Shown: piece after piece, positions 1 to 9,182 of the stretch
Numbering within the stretch: the first letter of the stretch is position 1
How the letters are laid out: each line of letters starts with the position of its first letter
NCBI RefSeq assembly: GCF_024643285.1
Contig: NZ_JAMSLW010000006.1
Coordinates: forward strand, 124,001-188,000
DNA from: Parapedobacter lycopersici
Lineage (GTDB): Bacteria; Bacteroidota; Bacteroidia; Sphingobacteriales; Sphingobacteriaceae
Direction of reading: 5' to 3'
Length of the DNA stretch: 64,000 bases
Notes under the pieces: generated by a model
Told to the model about the DNA's origin: nothing
Database searches by the model: none
Seen by the model: the letters and a program-made list of their open reading frames with translations, nothing else
Position numbers and translations under genes: made by a program

Positions 1-1991
1 AGGTCTTCACCGGGATAATGCTGTTTGGCTACCAATGTAACCGATGCGTTGTAGGTTGGTAGCTGTGCCGTTGCCGTGTTGAGCAGGAAGGTGTAAGTAT
101 AATTAACCGCGTGGGTTTCGGCAATGAAACGATTGCCGGCAATCAGCGCATCAAATGGAAGTGCATGCAATATGCCGTCCGGTGATAGAATCAGTCGTTC
201 TTTGGCTTTTTCCGGTATGGGTAACCAGGCATTGGCAAGCTGGGTAGCCCGCTCCCGGTACCGGTCCGGGTTGTTGTCGTAAGCATCCGGCGTAGCCCCG
301 AAGTAGGTGCTGATAAATTCGGGCACCTGCAAGGCCTTGATTGCTGTCGACGACAACTGGTGGGCGGTTGCATGTTCGCTGGCAAGAGAAAGGATATAGC
401 CATTGCCGCTTCCGTCGATAAAATAACTCAAGGTGGTAATCGAATCGGAAATCGATCGCATGCGTTTCATGAAGGAAGTAAAATCCGGTGGCGTGAACTG
501 CTGGGCGAAGTGATTCTCGGAAAGCTGGAATTGAAAAGCCAGCTGCTCGGCGGCTGCGGTAAGCTGCTGTTTCGTGGTCGCATCGGTTTCTGCGGCCAGG
601 GTTTGATACAGGTGCTGCAACTGGTGCCGATGCAGTGATTGGTCGGTGCTGTCCTGGGCCCATTGTGCCGTGCGGTTGATTTCCTGCAGCAGTTGCCGGC
701 CCTTGGAAAGCTCAGTTATCCACAACATCGTTTCGGCAATGGGCTGTCGCCTGGCTGCAGGGGCGCTACTGTACGATTGCCATAAATAGGCCATTGCTTC
801 GCTCAGCAACTGGCGGCTCCAGGCCGAATTTTGATACTGACTCTCGCTGCTGACGATCAACTGCTGTGTATAGTATGCGTTTTCAACGGCCTTGGCATAA
901 TAATAATCGGCCGAATCGCTTTGCTGTACAGTGTGTGTCCGCGCCAGCCCCCACAGTGCCTCGGTAAATGTATAATCCGGGAAATTATGAGCGGATTCCG
1001 TCAAAGGAGCAAAAAGCGATAGCGTTTTCTTGAAGTCCCGCTGTGCTGCCTGTGGTTGCCTGAAGAATAGCTGGAGATTGCCACGGGCATAATAGTATTT
1101 GGCTTTGTCGCGCTGTTTGCTGGTCGGAAAATGCTGTTCAGCCAGGCTAATTGCCTGGTTAATGGAGCGGAGTGCCCTTTCGGGCCATTGCTGCTGCAAC
1201 TCAAGTAAACTCCGCTGGTGCAGCGCTGAGGCATACCAAACCAACGTATCGCCGCGGAGATCCCGTTGTGAAAAAATGTCAATTGCACGACGGTTGTAAT
1301 ATGCAGTACTGTCAATAGCACCTTGTCCGTAATAACACCGGGCCATATTATTATATAGTAATGCGGCCTGCGTACTTTCCGGCGCAAGGTAAGCCAGGCC
1401 CGAACGGCATGCCTGCAATAGGCTGTCCGGTTGGCCAATCTGTTCATATACGATCGCCAGATTGCCATATAAGGCGGGAAGATCAACGGTATTGCTGGTT
1501 TTGTTAATCCGGGATATAGCCTGCTGATGGATATGCAATGCCTTTTGCAGATCGCCGATTTGCGTATATAGGTTACCAAGCGGTTTTGCGATATACAATA
1601 CAAAGTCCGGTTCAGTCAGCTGCTCTGCCTGGCAATAATCCATCGCTTGCTCATAATAACGGGCACTTTCCTGCAGATTGCCGTGTTCGCGTAATGCATA
1701 ACCCACGTTTAGCAATAGCCAGGCATACATTTCTTTTCCTTCCAGTGTGGTAGGCATCGCCGGCAATAGCTGCAAAAATGAATCTGGGCGGTGAATAAAC
1801 TGCTCGGGATGGTCGTAGGCGATGTTGCCCAGTTCTTCCAGTTTCAGTAGAACCAAAGAGGTATCAGTGGTGTCAACCGCAACTTGCAACGCTTCCTCAG
1901 GGATGCTATCCGGTTGCCGGCAGGCAACACAGGACATCAGCATGAAACCGATGAGCAGCAGATAAGTAACCGATGGGAACAGACCAAGCAT
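1..1991 (-). CDS. TPR-CHAT domain lipoprotein (3' end beyond window)
   Basis: Reading the minus strand from the ATG at 1991, the frame is open for 663 codons to the window edge. Residues 1-25 are a lipoprotein-type signal with two candidate lipobox cysteines (LMSC and VAC). Residues about 60-400 are helical tetratricopeptide-like repeats. The visible C-terminal part, with ILSPDGILHALPFDAL and the following ETHAVNYTYT, is the front half of a CHAT (caspase-like) domain. The catalytic His and Cys would lie beyond the edge, so protease activity cannot be judged. The start is 12 bp after the stop of the PKD gene, so the two are probably one operon, divergent from the ECF sigma gene. CHAT proteins are caspase-family proteases or pseudo-proteases; the TPRs would bind a partner. 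An extracytoplasmic location is inferred from the lipobox. Confidence 0.88.
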   Translation of the reverse strand, partial: MLGLFPSVTYLLLIGFMLMSCVACRQPDSIPEEALQVAVDTTDTSLVLLKLEELGNIAYDHPEQFIHRPDSFLQLLPAMPTTLEGKEMYAWLLLNVGYALREHGNLQESARYYEQAMDYCQAEQLTEPDFVLYIAKPLGNLYTQIGDLQKALHIHQQAISRINKTSNTVDLPALYGNLAIVYEQIGQPDSLLQACRSGLAYLAPESTQAALLYNNMARCYYGQGAIDSTAYYNRRAIDIFSQRDLRGDTLVWYASALHQRSLLELQQQWPERALRSINQAISLAEQHFPTSKQRDKAKYYYARGNLQLFFRQPQAAQRDFKKTLSLFAPLTESAHNFPDYTFTEALWGLARTHTVQQSDSADYYYAKAVENAYYTQQLIVSSESQYQNSAWSRQLLSEAMAYLWQSYSSAPAARRQPIAETMLWITELSKGRQLLQEINRTAQWAQDSTDQSLHRHQLQHLYQTLAAETDATTKQQLTAAAEQLAFQFQLSENHFAQQFTPPDFTSFMKRMRSISDSITTLSYFIDGSGNGYILSLASEHATAHQLSSTAIKALQVPEFISTYFGATPDAYDNNPDRYRERATQLANAWLPIPEKAKERLILSPDGILHALPFDALIAGNRFIAETHAVNYTYTFLLNTATAQLPTYNASVTLVAKQHYPGED

Positions 1992-2002
1992 GGGCAAATG
2001 CG

Positions 2003-4006
2003 TTAAAGTCGCCAGGCCGCATACAATTGCCCAAACTGTCCTTGATTGCCCCCATACACGTACCGCAGGCCCAGTACGGGTCCGAGATAAGTCCGACCGA
2101 AATTAAAATCGGCAAAGGGTTGGAGACCTAATCTGCTTGCGGGTAGCCGGTCTACTTTCTGGGGTTGTTGTACCGTTGTTTCTCCGTTTGCTAAGATCAA
2201 GTTGTATGTGCGTTCCTCACGATGCGATGTATTGAACGTTACATTAGCAAGGGCCCCGACGCCGGCCGAGAACCAGCTGTTGAAATTATAGCGTATATGC
2301 AGCGGAACGATGCGCAATTGCAAGTACTTAGCCTGGGTATGGCGATCGTATCGTTCATATTCAACAGTTTGTATGCGATCACTGTCCGGTATCTGGTATT
2401 GAATCGTGCCGTATTCAAAAATGGTGCGCGATTCAGTAAATGAATACGTATTGGCATAAAGTTCTACCTGCCAATACAGCTTGCGATAAGGTGCGATGGG
2501 CGCCAGTCCGATACCCAATAATGCCCCGTTCTTCAGATTTGTCCTTACCGGATTGTCGGCATTTCCGATGTCCTCCCGTTCAGGTGATTGCAGGAAATGG
2601 TGATAGCCTGCGAAGACGATCGGAGAAAAGCCTTTCCGGAACCTCCCGGTGGCGAAATTAGTGATAATCGGTTCATTTTTATCGAAGAAAATATTTGTCT
2701 GCCCCCGGAACGGACGGTTGGGCAGCTTCTTTCGGGGCTGAACAGTAAAGCGTATAAAACCCCGTGTGCTGTCTTTATCGTGCACATCAGGTGCTTTTGA
2801 GCCAGGCAGCGCAATGTTGTTAAATTGAAATACCAGTGTGTCCGCACCTTTAATATGGTACTGATAGCAGCTCAGCCCTTCGGTGGAGCAGGAATCAAGC
2901 ACCGGGTATAGGTTAAGTAATTTGAATGTTGCGGGGTCCAATGCCTCCGGCAGTTCAATTTCCAGTCGGATATTCTTAGCATCACCTTCTCCGTCGTTCT
3001 GGAACTGCACTTTGTAGGTGAGTTCCTTGCGCCGGGATAAGGCACGGTAACTGAGCCGTGATTGCTTTAACGACATCTTGTTGGGGTCATGGGATGTGAC
3101 GATGGGGACATCAAGGCGATGCACGGTAGCTGGCCCCGTTTCAGGGAGGAACACACCCGTGATGGTTACCGTAGCATTGGTGTCGGTCAGCATTTCAGGG
3201 GTGATCGCTAAATTGATCAGTGAAAATTGCGCGTCCGTCGCGGCATCAACATCATAAGCAGTAACGGTATTGTAGCTGCCATACAAATCTGAAAAATAGG
3301 AAATGGCCTCTTTTTCGGTAAATTGAAGTTCTTCCCGGATTCCGTAATCCGGACTTCCGCTTTGGGTCACCATTGCACCGGGTACGGCTGCCCATAATCC
3401 CTGCAGCATTTTGGAATCTTCCAATTGCAGCAACTGTTCTCCGTTGTAAGTCGACTGACCCGTATACACAAAACCCGGCGGACCAAAAATTTTTTCATTG
3501 GTAAGCAGGAAGACTTTTCCTTTTTCTTTCGTTTTTATTCCCGCAACCACGACCATATCTTCGCCAGGCAGTGCATTGGCATTTTTAGTCAGCTGGAAAA
3601 TGCCGTTTGACGAAAAGAAATGCTGTTCCGCGGTTGAAGCCACTTTCTGCGGCCCGGTATTGCCCGGTTCTACCCTGACTTTCCGTGTGGGGCGTTTCGG
3701 ACGTGGGCCGTTGTCATAATTGCTCACCGTATAGAGTGTCACATCGTAATCGCCTGACTTGGTATATACATGCGTTGGCGCTTCCGCTGTGCTGAAATGT
3801 CCGTCGCCAAAATCCCAAAGGTAGGTATAGAATGGCTGCCTGCCCCCGGGAATACCCTGTAAAACCGGTAATTCGGCTGTAAACACGGCTTGTTCACGGA
3901 TGAACTGCACAGCTATCTGCGTTTCAACAGTGTCGGCTTCCCGGCTGTACGCTTGAAAAAAGAGAAGGGAAGGAAAAAAAAAGAACAGGTAGTGTTTTAT
4001 TCCCAT
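2003..4006 (-). CDS. PKD-domain secreted protein with C-terminal barrel-like region
   Basis: 667 residues. An N-terminal signal peptide (residues 1-21, Phe-rich core) is followed by a PKD domain at about residues 45-112, with the diagnostic YLWDFGDGHFS and HVYTKSGDYDVTL motifs. A middle domain near residue 310 has the SHDPNKMSLKQS and LTYKVQFQNDGEGDA pattern seen in Bacteroidota repeat modules of secreted proteins. The last 200 residues are rich in alternating aromatic and polar residues (IRYNFNSWFSAGVGALANV, ending YGGNQGQFGQLYAAWRL) and may form a small outer-membrane barrel. It sits upstream of the TPR-CHAT gene with 12 bp between them and is divergent from the ECF sigma gene over an 80-bp gap. 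Its function is unknown; PKD domains usually mediate protein or carbohydrate contacts outside the cell. Confidence 0.85.
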   Translation of the reverse strand: MGIKHYLFFFFPSLLFFQAYSREADTVETQIAVQFIREQAVFTAELPVLQGIPGGRQPFYTYLWDFGDGHFSTAEAPTHVYTKSGDYDVTLYTVSNYDNGPRPKRPTRKVRVEPGNTGPQKVASTAEQHFFSSNGIFQLTKNANALPGEDMVVVAGIKTKEKGKVFLLTNEKIFGPPGFVYTGQSTYNGEQLLQLEDSKMLQGLWAAVPGAMVTQSGSPDYGIREELQFTEKEAISYFSDLYGSYNTVTAYDVDAATDAQFSLINLAITPEMLTDTNATVTITGVFLPETGPATVHRLDVPIVTSHDPNKMSLKQSRLSYRALSRRKELTYKVQFQNDGEGDAKNIRLEIELPEALDPATFKLLNLYPVLDSCSTEGLSCYQYHIKGADTLVFQFNNIALPGSKAPDVHDKDSTRGFIRFTVQPRKKLPNRPFRGQTNIFFDKNEPIITNFATGRFRKGFSPIVFAGYHHFLQSPEREDIGNADNPVRTNLKNGALLGIGLAPIAPYRKLYWQVELYANTYSFTESRTIFEYGTIQYQIPDSDRIQTVEYERYDRHTQAKYLQLRIVPLHIRYNFNSWFSAGVGALANVTFNTSHREERTYNLILANGETTVQQPQKVDRLPASRLGLQPFADFNFGRTYLGPVLGLRYVYGGNQGQFGQLYAAWRL

Positions 4007-4086
4007 AATTGTCAGGTTGCTTTTAAGGGCTGAAAGTAATAAATTTTTTTATTTTTACGGGCGTTCAATTCATACAAGCCGCACCT

Positions 4087-4656
4087 ATGCATCCGGACCA
4101 ACGATACATCAACTACCTAAAGCAAAACGATCGTAAGGGGATTACGGAAATTTACCAGCGATTTGCCGGTAAGGTTACCCGGATGATTTGCCATAATAAT
4201 GGCGATGAATCGGATGCGGCAGATGTGCTGCAGGAAGCGCTGGTAGCTATTTACCGGTTGAGTGCCGACGGGAAATTTACATTAACCTGTCCGTTCGAAG
4301 CATTTTTGATCACGGTATGTAAGCGGAAATGGCTGAATGCGCTGAAAAAAAAATCAATAAGCCCCGTAACAAAATCACTGGATGACGGATTTACTATTGA
4401 ACAGCATGAGGAGACCGAAGCGCGTCAATATGCCGAACAGATCGAACGCGAATCGACTGTGATGCAGGTACTGGAAACCATGGGTGAAAAATGCCGGGAG
4501 ATCATCAGGGCCTGTATGGGAAAGCAGCATCAGGAACAGGTAGCGGAGCAGTTGGGGTTAACCTATGCGTACTTACGAAAGAAAAAAAGCGAATGCATGG
4601 CCCAATTGGGTAAACTGGTGCGGGCACATCCGTTATTTAAGCAGGAGGAACGTTAA
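4087..4656 (+). CDS. ECF-type RNA polymerase sigma factor
   Basis: 189 residues, the usual size for ECF sigma factors. Region 2 is visible near residues 20-65 (YQRFAGKVTRMI, then DESDAADVLQEALVAIYR, equivalent to the conserved DAEDLxQExF helix). A region-4 helix-turn-helix lies near residues 140-175 (EQVAEQLGLTYAYLRKKKSE). The linker is short and Lys-rich. The next gene starts at the base after the stop codon, so the two are translationally linked, and its product has an anti-sigma layout. The gene is divergent from the PKD/CHAT pair over an AT-rich 80-bp gap and lies immediately upstream of the long surface-protein run, which makes it the natural candidate regulator of the locus. Targets cannot be proved from sequence alone. 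Confidence 0.92.
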   Translation: MHPDQRYINYLKQNDRKGITEIYQRFAGKVTRMICHNNGDESDAADVLQEALVAIYRLSADGKFTLTCPFEAFLITVCKRKWLNALKKKSISPVTKSLDDGFTIEQHEETEARQYAEQIERESTVMQVLETMGEKCREIIRACMGKQHQEQVAEQLGLTYAYLRKKKSECMAQLGKLVRAHPLFKQEER

Positions 4657-5379
4657 ATGGAGCATTATTTTGAACATATTCAGGATTATTTGGACGGACT
4701 GCTAACCCCGGAAGAGCGACGTGTTTTCGAACAGGAGCTACAACGGAATGTGGCACTGCGGGAGGAAACCAATCATCAGCGAGAACTTCACGCAATTATC
4801 GGTAAGCACCAGCGTGCTGCGGAAGGGCTCCCTGCGTTACAGGAAACACTGCGACAGGTGAGCGACAACCATTTTGCCGGCCGGCCTGCGCTAAAGAAAC
4901 GGCGTATGATTACCTGGCTGATTCCGATGGCTGCCGCAGCCTGCCTGCTCGTTGCATTTAACTTTTTCGGATGGTTTACCACAGACTTCAACCAACTGCC
5001 AGAAATGTCGCTGGCGGTAACGCGGGGTAATGCATCGGACACTGATTACGAGGAAGCCGCCCGGGCATTTAATGCGGCGGACTATGATAGCAGTGCCGAG
5101 TTGTTGGCTGCTTTGGTACAGCGCGATACAACCGTTATCCGTTACCGGTTCTTCCTAGGGCTTAGTCATATCGGGCAGCAGGACTATCATCGCGCCGCGG
5201 CACAGCTGCGGCCCATTGCCGATGGTCCGTCGGTATTTGCTGATGACGCCCGTTATTTTACGGCTGTGGCACTGTGGCATATTGGAAACGAACAACAGGC
5301 CGCAAACTACGCTAAACAGGTTACGGTTTCCAGCCCTTATTATGAAAAGGCGGAAAAACTGCTGCGTAAATTGCAATAG
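4657..5379 (+). CDS. Membrane-anchored anti-sigma-like protein with TPR domain
   Basis: 240 residues. The N-terminus (residues 1-60, HIQDYLDGLLTPEERRVFEQ) resembles the N-terminal cytosolic segment of anti-sigma factors, but the HxxxCxxC zinc motif is missing. One transmembrane helix lies at about residues 86-108 (MITWLIPMAAAACLLVAFNF). The periplasmic part (about 130-240) contains TPR-like helices (YEEAARAFNAADYDSSAELL, HRAAAQLRPIADG, QAANYAKQVT). It follows the ECF sigma factor with no gap. I infer that it holds the sigma factor at the membrane and that the TPR part senses an envelope partner, perhaps the TPR-CHAT lipoprotein encoded divergently. The anti-sigma role rests on layout and context rather than a full domain match. 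Confidence 0.8.
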   Translation: MEHYFEHIQDYLDGLLTPEERRVFEQELQRNVALREETNHQRELHAIIGKHQRAAEGLPALQETLRQVSDNHFAGRPALKKRRMITWLIPMAAAACLLVAFNFFGWFTTDFNQLPEMSLAVTRGNASDTDYEEAARAFNAADYDSSAELLAALVQRDTTVIRYRFFLGLSHIGQQDYHRAAAQLRPIADGPSVFADDARYFTAVALWHIGNEQQAANYAKQVTVSSPYYEKAEKLLRKLQ

Positions 5380-5578
5380 CCTGATATACACTGCCGAAAA
5401 CCGGTTGAATCATCCATACTCCTTTCATGAAAGTTGTCCTGCCGGGCAGCCTGTGGTCAATTTTTTAAAATAGCTACGGATAGAGGGTAACAATTATCCT
5501 CCCGTATGGATATACGAATAAATACAACAAATGCCGGGTCAGCCCCCGGCCGAATGGTTTAACTTTAAAACAGCAATC

Positions 5579-6553
5579 ATGAAAAAGTCTTTATTCTTAT
5601 CCACGGGTTTCGCACTATTGATGTTGGCATTCAATGCCTGTCATAAAGAAACGTCCCTTCAACCGCAGCTGATTAATGCCACGGTGTTTGAAAACGAGCA
5701 TGTGGCCCAACTTCAATTGTTTACCGGAAATGCCACAGCCGGATTCTCCATTACGGGTGCCGGTGGCACGGAGATCACGTTCCCCGCAGCAGCCTTTGTA
5801 AATGCAAACGGCGATGTGGTCACCGGTGATGTGGAGATTGGTATCATCGAAATCCTCACGAAAAAGGACCTGTTGCTGGCTGGTGTCCCAACAGAATCAA
5901 ATGGCCAGCTGCTGGAGTCGGGTGGGGAAATATACATCCAGGCAATCCAGCAGGGGGATACGCTGTTGCTGAATCCGGTAAACGGACAATGGAGTACTAA
6001 TCCTGTTCAGGTTAAACTACCGCGTGATCCTGCAATTAATCCCAATGGGATGATCCTATTCAACCAGGGTCCCCGGTTTGACGGCAATGTACTGAGCGAC
6101 GATTCCTTTACCTGGCTGGTCTTTGATGAATCTCCGCAGAGTATGGTCGGTCCGTACGCTTATGACTTCACTATTCCCGCATTTGGTTGGATAAATGTTG
6201 ACAAGTTTCTGAACTATCCGCCAAGCCAGCTGACCTTTGTACATGTTCAGTTAACACCCGGGTCAACAAATGGCCTGCAGGACGTCGCGGTGTTAATGGT
6301 TTTTGAAGACATCAATGCCGTTATCGGGTTAAATTATGATCCGGCAATGAATCGGTTTGGCACCGAAAGCTTTTCCGTAACGCCCAATATTCCGATTGGT
6401 GAACAGATTGCCGTAGTAATGATTGCCAAGGATGCGCAGCATAACCTCTATTTTTCAAAGCAGGAAAACATTACTGTGGTAGCGAATGCCACCTATACAA
6501 TGACCCCGCAACTGGCTACACAACAGGATATAAACTGGTTGAATAACTTGTAA
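5579..6553 (+). CDS. Hypothetical lipoprotein of the surface locus
   Basis: 324 residues from the ATG at 5579, chosen because MKKSLFLSTGFALLMLAF followed by NAC is a clean lipoprotein signal; an in-frame ATG at 5531 would put 16 odd residues before it. The mature protein is beta-rich, with ITGAGGTEITFPAAAFVN near residue 55, a motif-like stretch seen in ZU5-type and related extracellular modules, and DVEIGIIEILTKKDLLLAG after it. I do not recognise a named family. A GC-rich hairpin (arms 5533-5538 and 5545-5550) lies just upstream and a strong terminator closes the gene at 6580-6604. It lies 199 bp after the anti-sigma gene and probably has its own promoter. Confidence 0.85.
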   Translation: MKKSLFLSTGFALLMLAFNACHKETSLQPQLINATVFENEHVAQLQLFTGNATAGFSITGAGGTEITFPAAAFVNANGDVVTGDVEIGIIEILTKKDLLLAGVPTESNGQLLESGGEIYIQAIQQGDTLLLNPVNGQWSTNPVQVKLPRDPAINPNGMILFNQGPRFDGNVLSDDSFTWLVFDESPQSMVGPYAYDFTIPAFGWINVDKFLNYPPSQLTFVHVQLTPGSTNGLQDVAVLMVFEDINAVIGLNYDPAMNRFGTESFSVTPNIPIGEQIAVVMIAKDAQHNLYFSKQENITVVANATYTMTPQLATQQDINWLNNL

Positions 6554-6579
6554 TCCAAGGTAATATTGATGCGTATGAG

Positions 6580-6604
6580 CCCGCCATTTGGCGGGTTTTT
6601 TTTG
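6580..6604 (+). terminator. Rho-independent terminator after the lipoprotein gene
   Basis: Perfect 6-bp GC stem (CCCGCC at 6580-6585, GGCGGG at 6590-6595), loop ATTT, then a run of nine T. It ends transcription of the 5579 gene and separates it from the collagen-like gene, which must then have its own promoter in 6605-6729. Confidence 0.93.
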
Positions 6605-6729
6605 TAACCTGTTTTTTTGCTTACTCAATCATTGATGGATTTTACGCATTTGGATCAGGTGTTCACTCATTTGCTTCAACGGCACGGAAAAGAATAACGT
6701 ATTTCGATCCAGTTGTAAACAGAACCATT

Positions 6730-7455
6730 ATGAAAACACTGCATTTGATTAAAATCAACCTACTGATGTTTAGCATGATTTGTTGTACACTGGGCTGTAC
6801 GAAAGAAGGCGTTATCGGACCCCGAGGTGAACCGGGTGAAATGGGAGTAGATGGTGAAAAAGGAGACAAGGGGGATAAAGGCGATCGGGGTGAAGCGGGT
6901 TCACGGGGCGCCACCGGTGCTCAGGGACCACAGGGTCAAAAGGGAGACCAGGGAGCGACAGGTCCACGGGGTGCTACCGGGGCCCAGGGTACGCGGGGCG
7001 AGGATGGCGATACCGGCCCGATAGGTCCCCGTGGTCCCCAAGGTGAGCAAGGTCCGGCTGGACCCCGGGGCCCGCAGGGTGTTCCTGGATCGGCTAACGT
7101 GGTGTATAGTGATTGGATTAAAGTACCTGAGTCACCGGCAGCCAATGCATTCACGATTTCCGCACCCAAACTAACACAGGAACTATTTGACCGCGGACAG
7201 ATTGCCGTGTACATGAAGTATGACAACCACGGGACGATGGAAATTGTGCAGATTGGAGAAGGGACGCTTTTTACCAACGAATATAAAATCGGTTATCGGG
7301 CAATGGTGGGTTCGATTGTTATTGCTGCTCAGAACACGACAATTAATGGACGTGAATTCCGGTATATATTGATTCCAGGTGGGGTATCTGCACAGATTCA
7401 GATCAACTGGCAGGATTACAATGCGGTAAGATCCTCTTTCAATTTGGCGGATTAG
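6730..7455 (+). CDS. Collagen-like surface lipoprotein
   Basis: 241 residues. The signal ends in a lipobox (TLGC, Cys23). Residues 27-120 are 31 uninterrupted Gly-X-Y triplets, rich in charged and Pro residues (GEKGDKGDKGDRGEAG, GPRGPQGEQGPAGPRGPQG), typical of bacterial collagen-like proteins that form trimeric stalks. Residues 121-241 form a C-terminal domain (YSDWIKVPESPAANAFTI and later VSAQIQINWQDYNAV) resembling the beta-rich heads of other Bacteroidota collagen-like lipoproteins. The gene lies between two other surface-locus genes, with only 17 bp to the barrel gene, so it probably leads a four-gene operon running to 19268. I infer a trimeric rod anchored in the outer membrane with its head outward. 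The ligand is unknown. Confidence 0.92.
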   Translation: MKTLHLIKINLLMFSMICCTLGCTKEGVIGPRGEPGEMGVDGEKGDKGDKGDRGEAGSRGATGAQGPQGQKGDQGATGPRGATGAQGTRGEDGDTGPIGPRGPQGEQGPAGPRGPQGVPGSANVVYSDWIKVPESPAANAFTISAPKLTQELFDRGQIAVYMKYDNHGTMEIVQIGEGTLFTNEYKIGYRAMVGSIVIAAQNTTINGREFRYILIPGGVSAQIQINWQDYNAVRSSFNLAD

Positions 7456-7472
7456 CCGCAAAATAACCGGTT

Positions 7473-9182
7473 ATGACAGCAATCCGTTTTTTATTCCCGC
7501 TCATCCTGTTGATGGTATTCACCGAACGCTTGCTAGCGCAGGATCTTTCAAACTTAAAGAATCAGAAGCCTGTTGGCTTTAATGGCGGACTGGAACTACG
7601 GGGCATTTTTTACAACGCCAATGGCATTGCTAACCGGCGCGACCCATTCACTTACCTGCTTAGTGGAAGTCCGACGATAAGCGTTTACGGATGGCAGATT
7701 CCATTCAGCTTCGTTGTCAGCAAAGACGAACGTAGCTTTCGCCAACCCTTTAACCAGTTTGGCATGAGCCCGACATATAAGTGGATTACCCTCTATGCAG
7801 GCTACCGGAATGTCACGTTCTCACCATATACACTTGCCGGGCATACGATGCTGGGCGGAGGGTTTGAGATTAACCCCGGCAAACTCCGGGCGGGTTTCAT
7901 GTACGGTCGGCTTAACCGGGCTACCGTCATTGATACCACCACACAGTCACTGGTCCCGTATTCTTTCAGTCGCAAGGGAATGGCGGGTAAACTGGGTTTT
8001 GGTACCGCAACCAATTATGTGGACCTGAATTTCCTACACGCCAAAGACGATAGCACATCCAAACCGGATCTGCTATTGCCGGACAGCATGCGGGTATTGG
8101 CTGCCGCCAATACGGTGGTGGGTTACAGCATGAGGCTGTTGCTGTTTAAGAAGCTTTCCATCGAAAGTGATGGTGCCGCCAGCATTTATACCCGCGATCT
8201 AAATTCACCGATTTCACTCGACTCCATTGATGACCCGATATTGAAGCGCCTGCGGGGGCTGATGGAAATCAATGGCTCGACGGAATGGTTTCTGGCATTC
8301 AATGCTGGTATTGGCTATAGGGAAAAAAATTACGGCATTAAAGTGAATTACCGGCGTATTGAACCGGATTTTAAAACAATGGGAGCTTACTTTTTTGCCA
8401 ATGACGTGGAGAACATTACCATTAACCCCAATTTTACGCTGCCTAACGGCAGGCTTAGGGTCAATGCCAGCCTGGGAATACAGCAGGACAACGTAAACCT
8501 GCAAAAGGAGGCCACCAACAAACGCATTATCGGCTCCGGAACGATTGGTGCGGAGTTAACTGATAGGCTGGGAGTTGATATTAACTACAGTAACTTCTCC
8601 AATAACCAACGTCCTAATACCCTGCGGTTTGCTGATTCGCTGAAAATTGTGCAGACTACCCAGACGCTGAATATTATGCCCCGGTATACCATTATTGGTA
8701 ACCAGATTACGCACCTCCTGCTGCTTTCCGTCAATTTCAGCGGTATGAAGGATTATAACAGTTATTTTGAGCAGGATGCAACCAACCGGGACATCCATAC
8801 CAGCCAATACCTGATTAATTATAACATTAGTTTTCCCGCTAGGCTGTTGAGTCTTTTTACCAGCGTCAGCCATACGGCTATGGACGGTGCCGGTACCCAA
8901 ACGAGCTACAGCGGAGTAACACTGGGTGGAAACTATAGTCTTGCCCGCCAGAAATTACAGACTGGCCTCAATGCCAGTCTGATGCAGGGCCGCACACCGT
9001 CGGGTAAAAGCATGATCATAAACGGCGCGCTTAACCTCAACTATCGTATCAACAACTGGCAGGGAATCCGGGCTTCCTTTTTCCTGACCAACAATAACCC
9101 CGGCAGTGCCGTTACGGGCATGAGCCCGGCTTTCACCGAAACGCGGGGCGAGTTGGCTTACCAAATCAATTTCGGATTATGA
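7473..9182 (+). CDS. Predicted outer-membrane beta-barrel protein
   Basis: 569 residues with a signal peptide (residues 1-22, ending LLAQ). The rest is a repeating amphipathic beta pattern with aromatic girdle residues (AGYRNVTFSPYTLAGHTMLG, GIGYREKNYGIKVNYRRIEP), and the last residues (ETRGELAYQINFGL) end in the aromatic/Leu pattern typical of outer-membrane barrels. No TonB box, plug or OmpA domain is visible. Its stop overlaps the start of the 2688-residue gene (ATGA at 9179-9182), so the two products are very probably made together in a fixed ratio. That suggests the barrel anchors or exports the giant protein. The exact family is not recognised. Confidence 0.85.
   Translation: MTAIRFLFPLILLMVFTERLLAQDLSNLKNQKPVGFNGGLELRGIFYNANGIANRRDPFTYLLSGSPTISVYGWQIPFSFVVSKDERSFRQPFNQFGMSPTYKWITLYAGYRNVTFSPYTLAGHTMLGGGFEINPGKLRAGFMYGRLNRATVIDTTTQSLVPYSFSRKGMAGKLGFGTATNYVDLNFLHAKDDSTSKPDLLLPDSMRVLAAANTVVGYSMRLLLFKKLSIESDGAASIYTRDLNSPISLDSIDDPILKRLRGLMEINGSTEWFLAFNAGIGYREKNYGIKVNYRRIEPDFKTMGAYFFANDVENITINPNFTLPNGRLRVNASLGIQQDNVNLQKEATNKRIIGSGTIGAELTDRLGVDINYSNFSNNQRPNTLRFADSLKIVQTTQTLNIMPRYTIIGNQITHLLLLSVNFSGMKDYNSYFEQDATNRDIHTSQYLINYNISFPARLLSLFTSVSHTAMDGAGTQTSYSGVTLGGNYSLARQKLQTGLNASLMQGRTPSGKSMIINGALNLNYRINNWQGIRASFFLTNNNPGSAVTGMSPAFTETRGELAYQINFGL

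Noticed and set aside
1-1991. CHAT gene as part of a CRISPR-type III (caspase) defence system
   Set aside because: No type III effector or cas gene is nearby and the protein has a lipobox.
6936-7277. Antisense open frames inside the collagen-like gene
   Set aside because: The Gly-X-Y code gives Pro-rich frames on the other strand; the sense frame explains the sequence fully.
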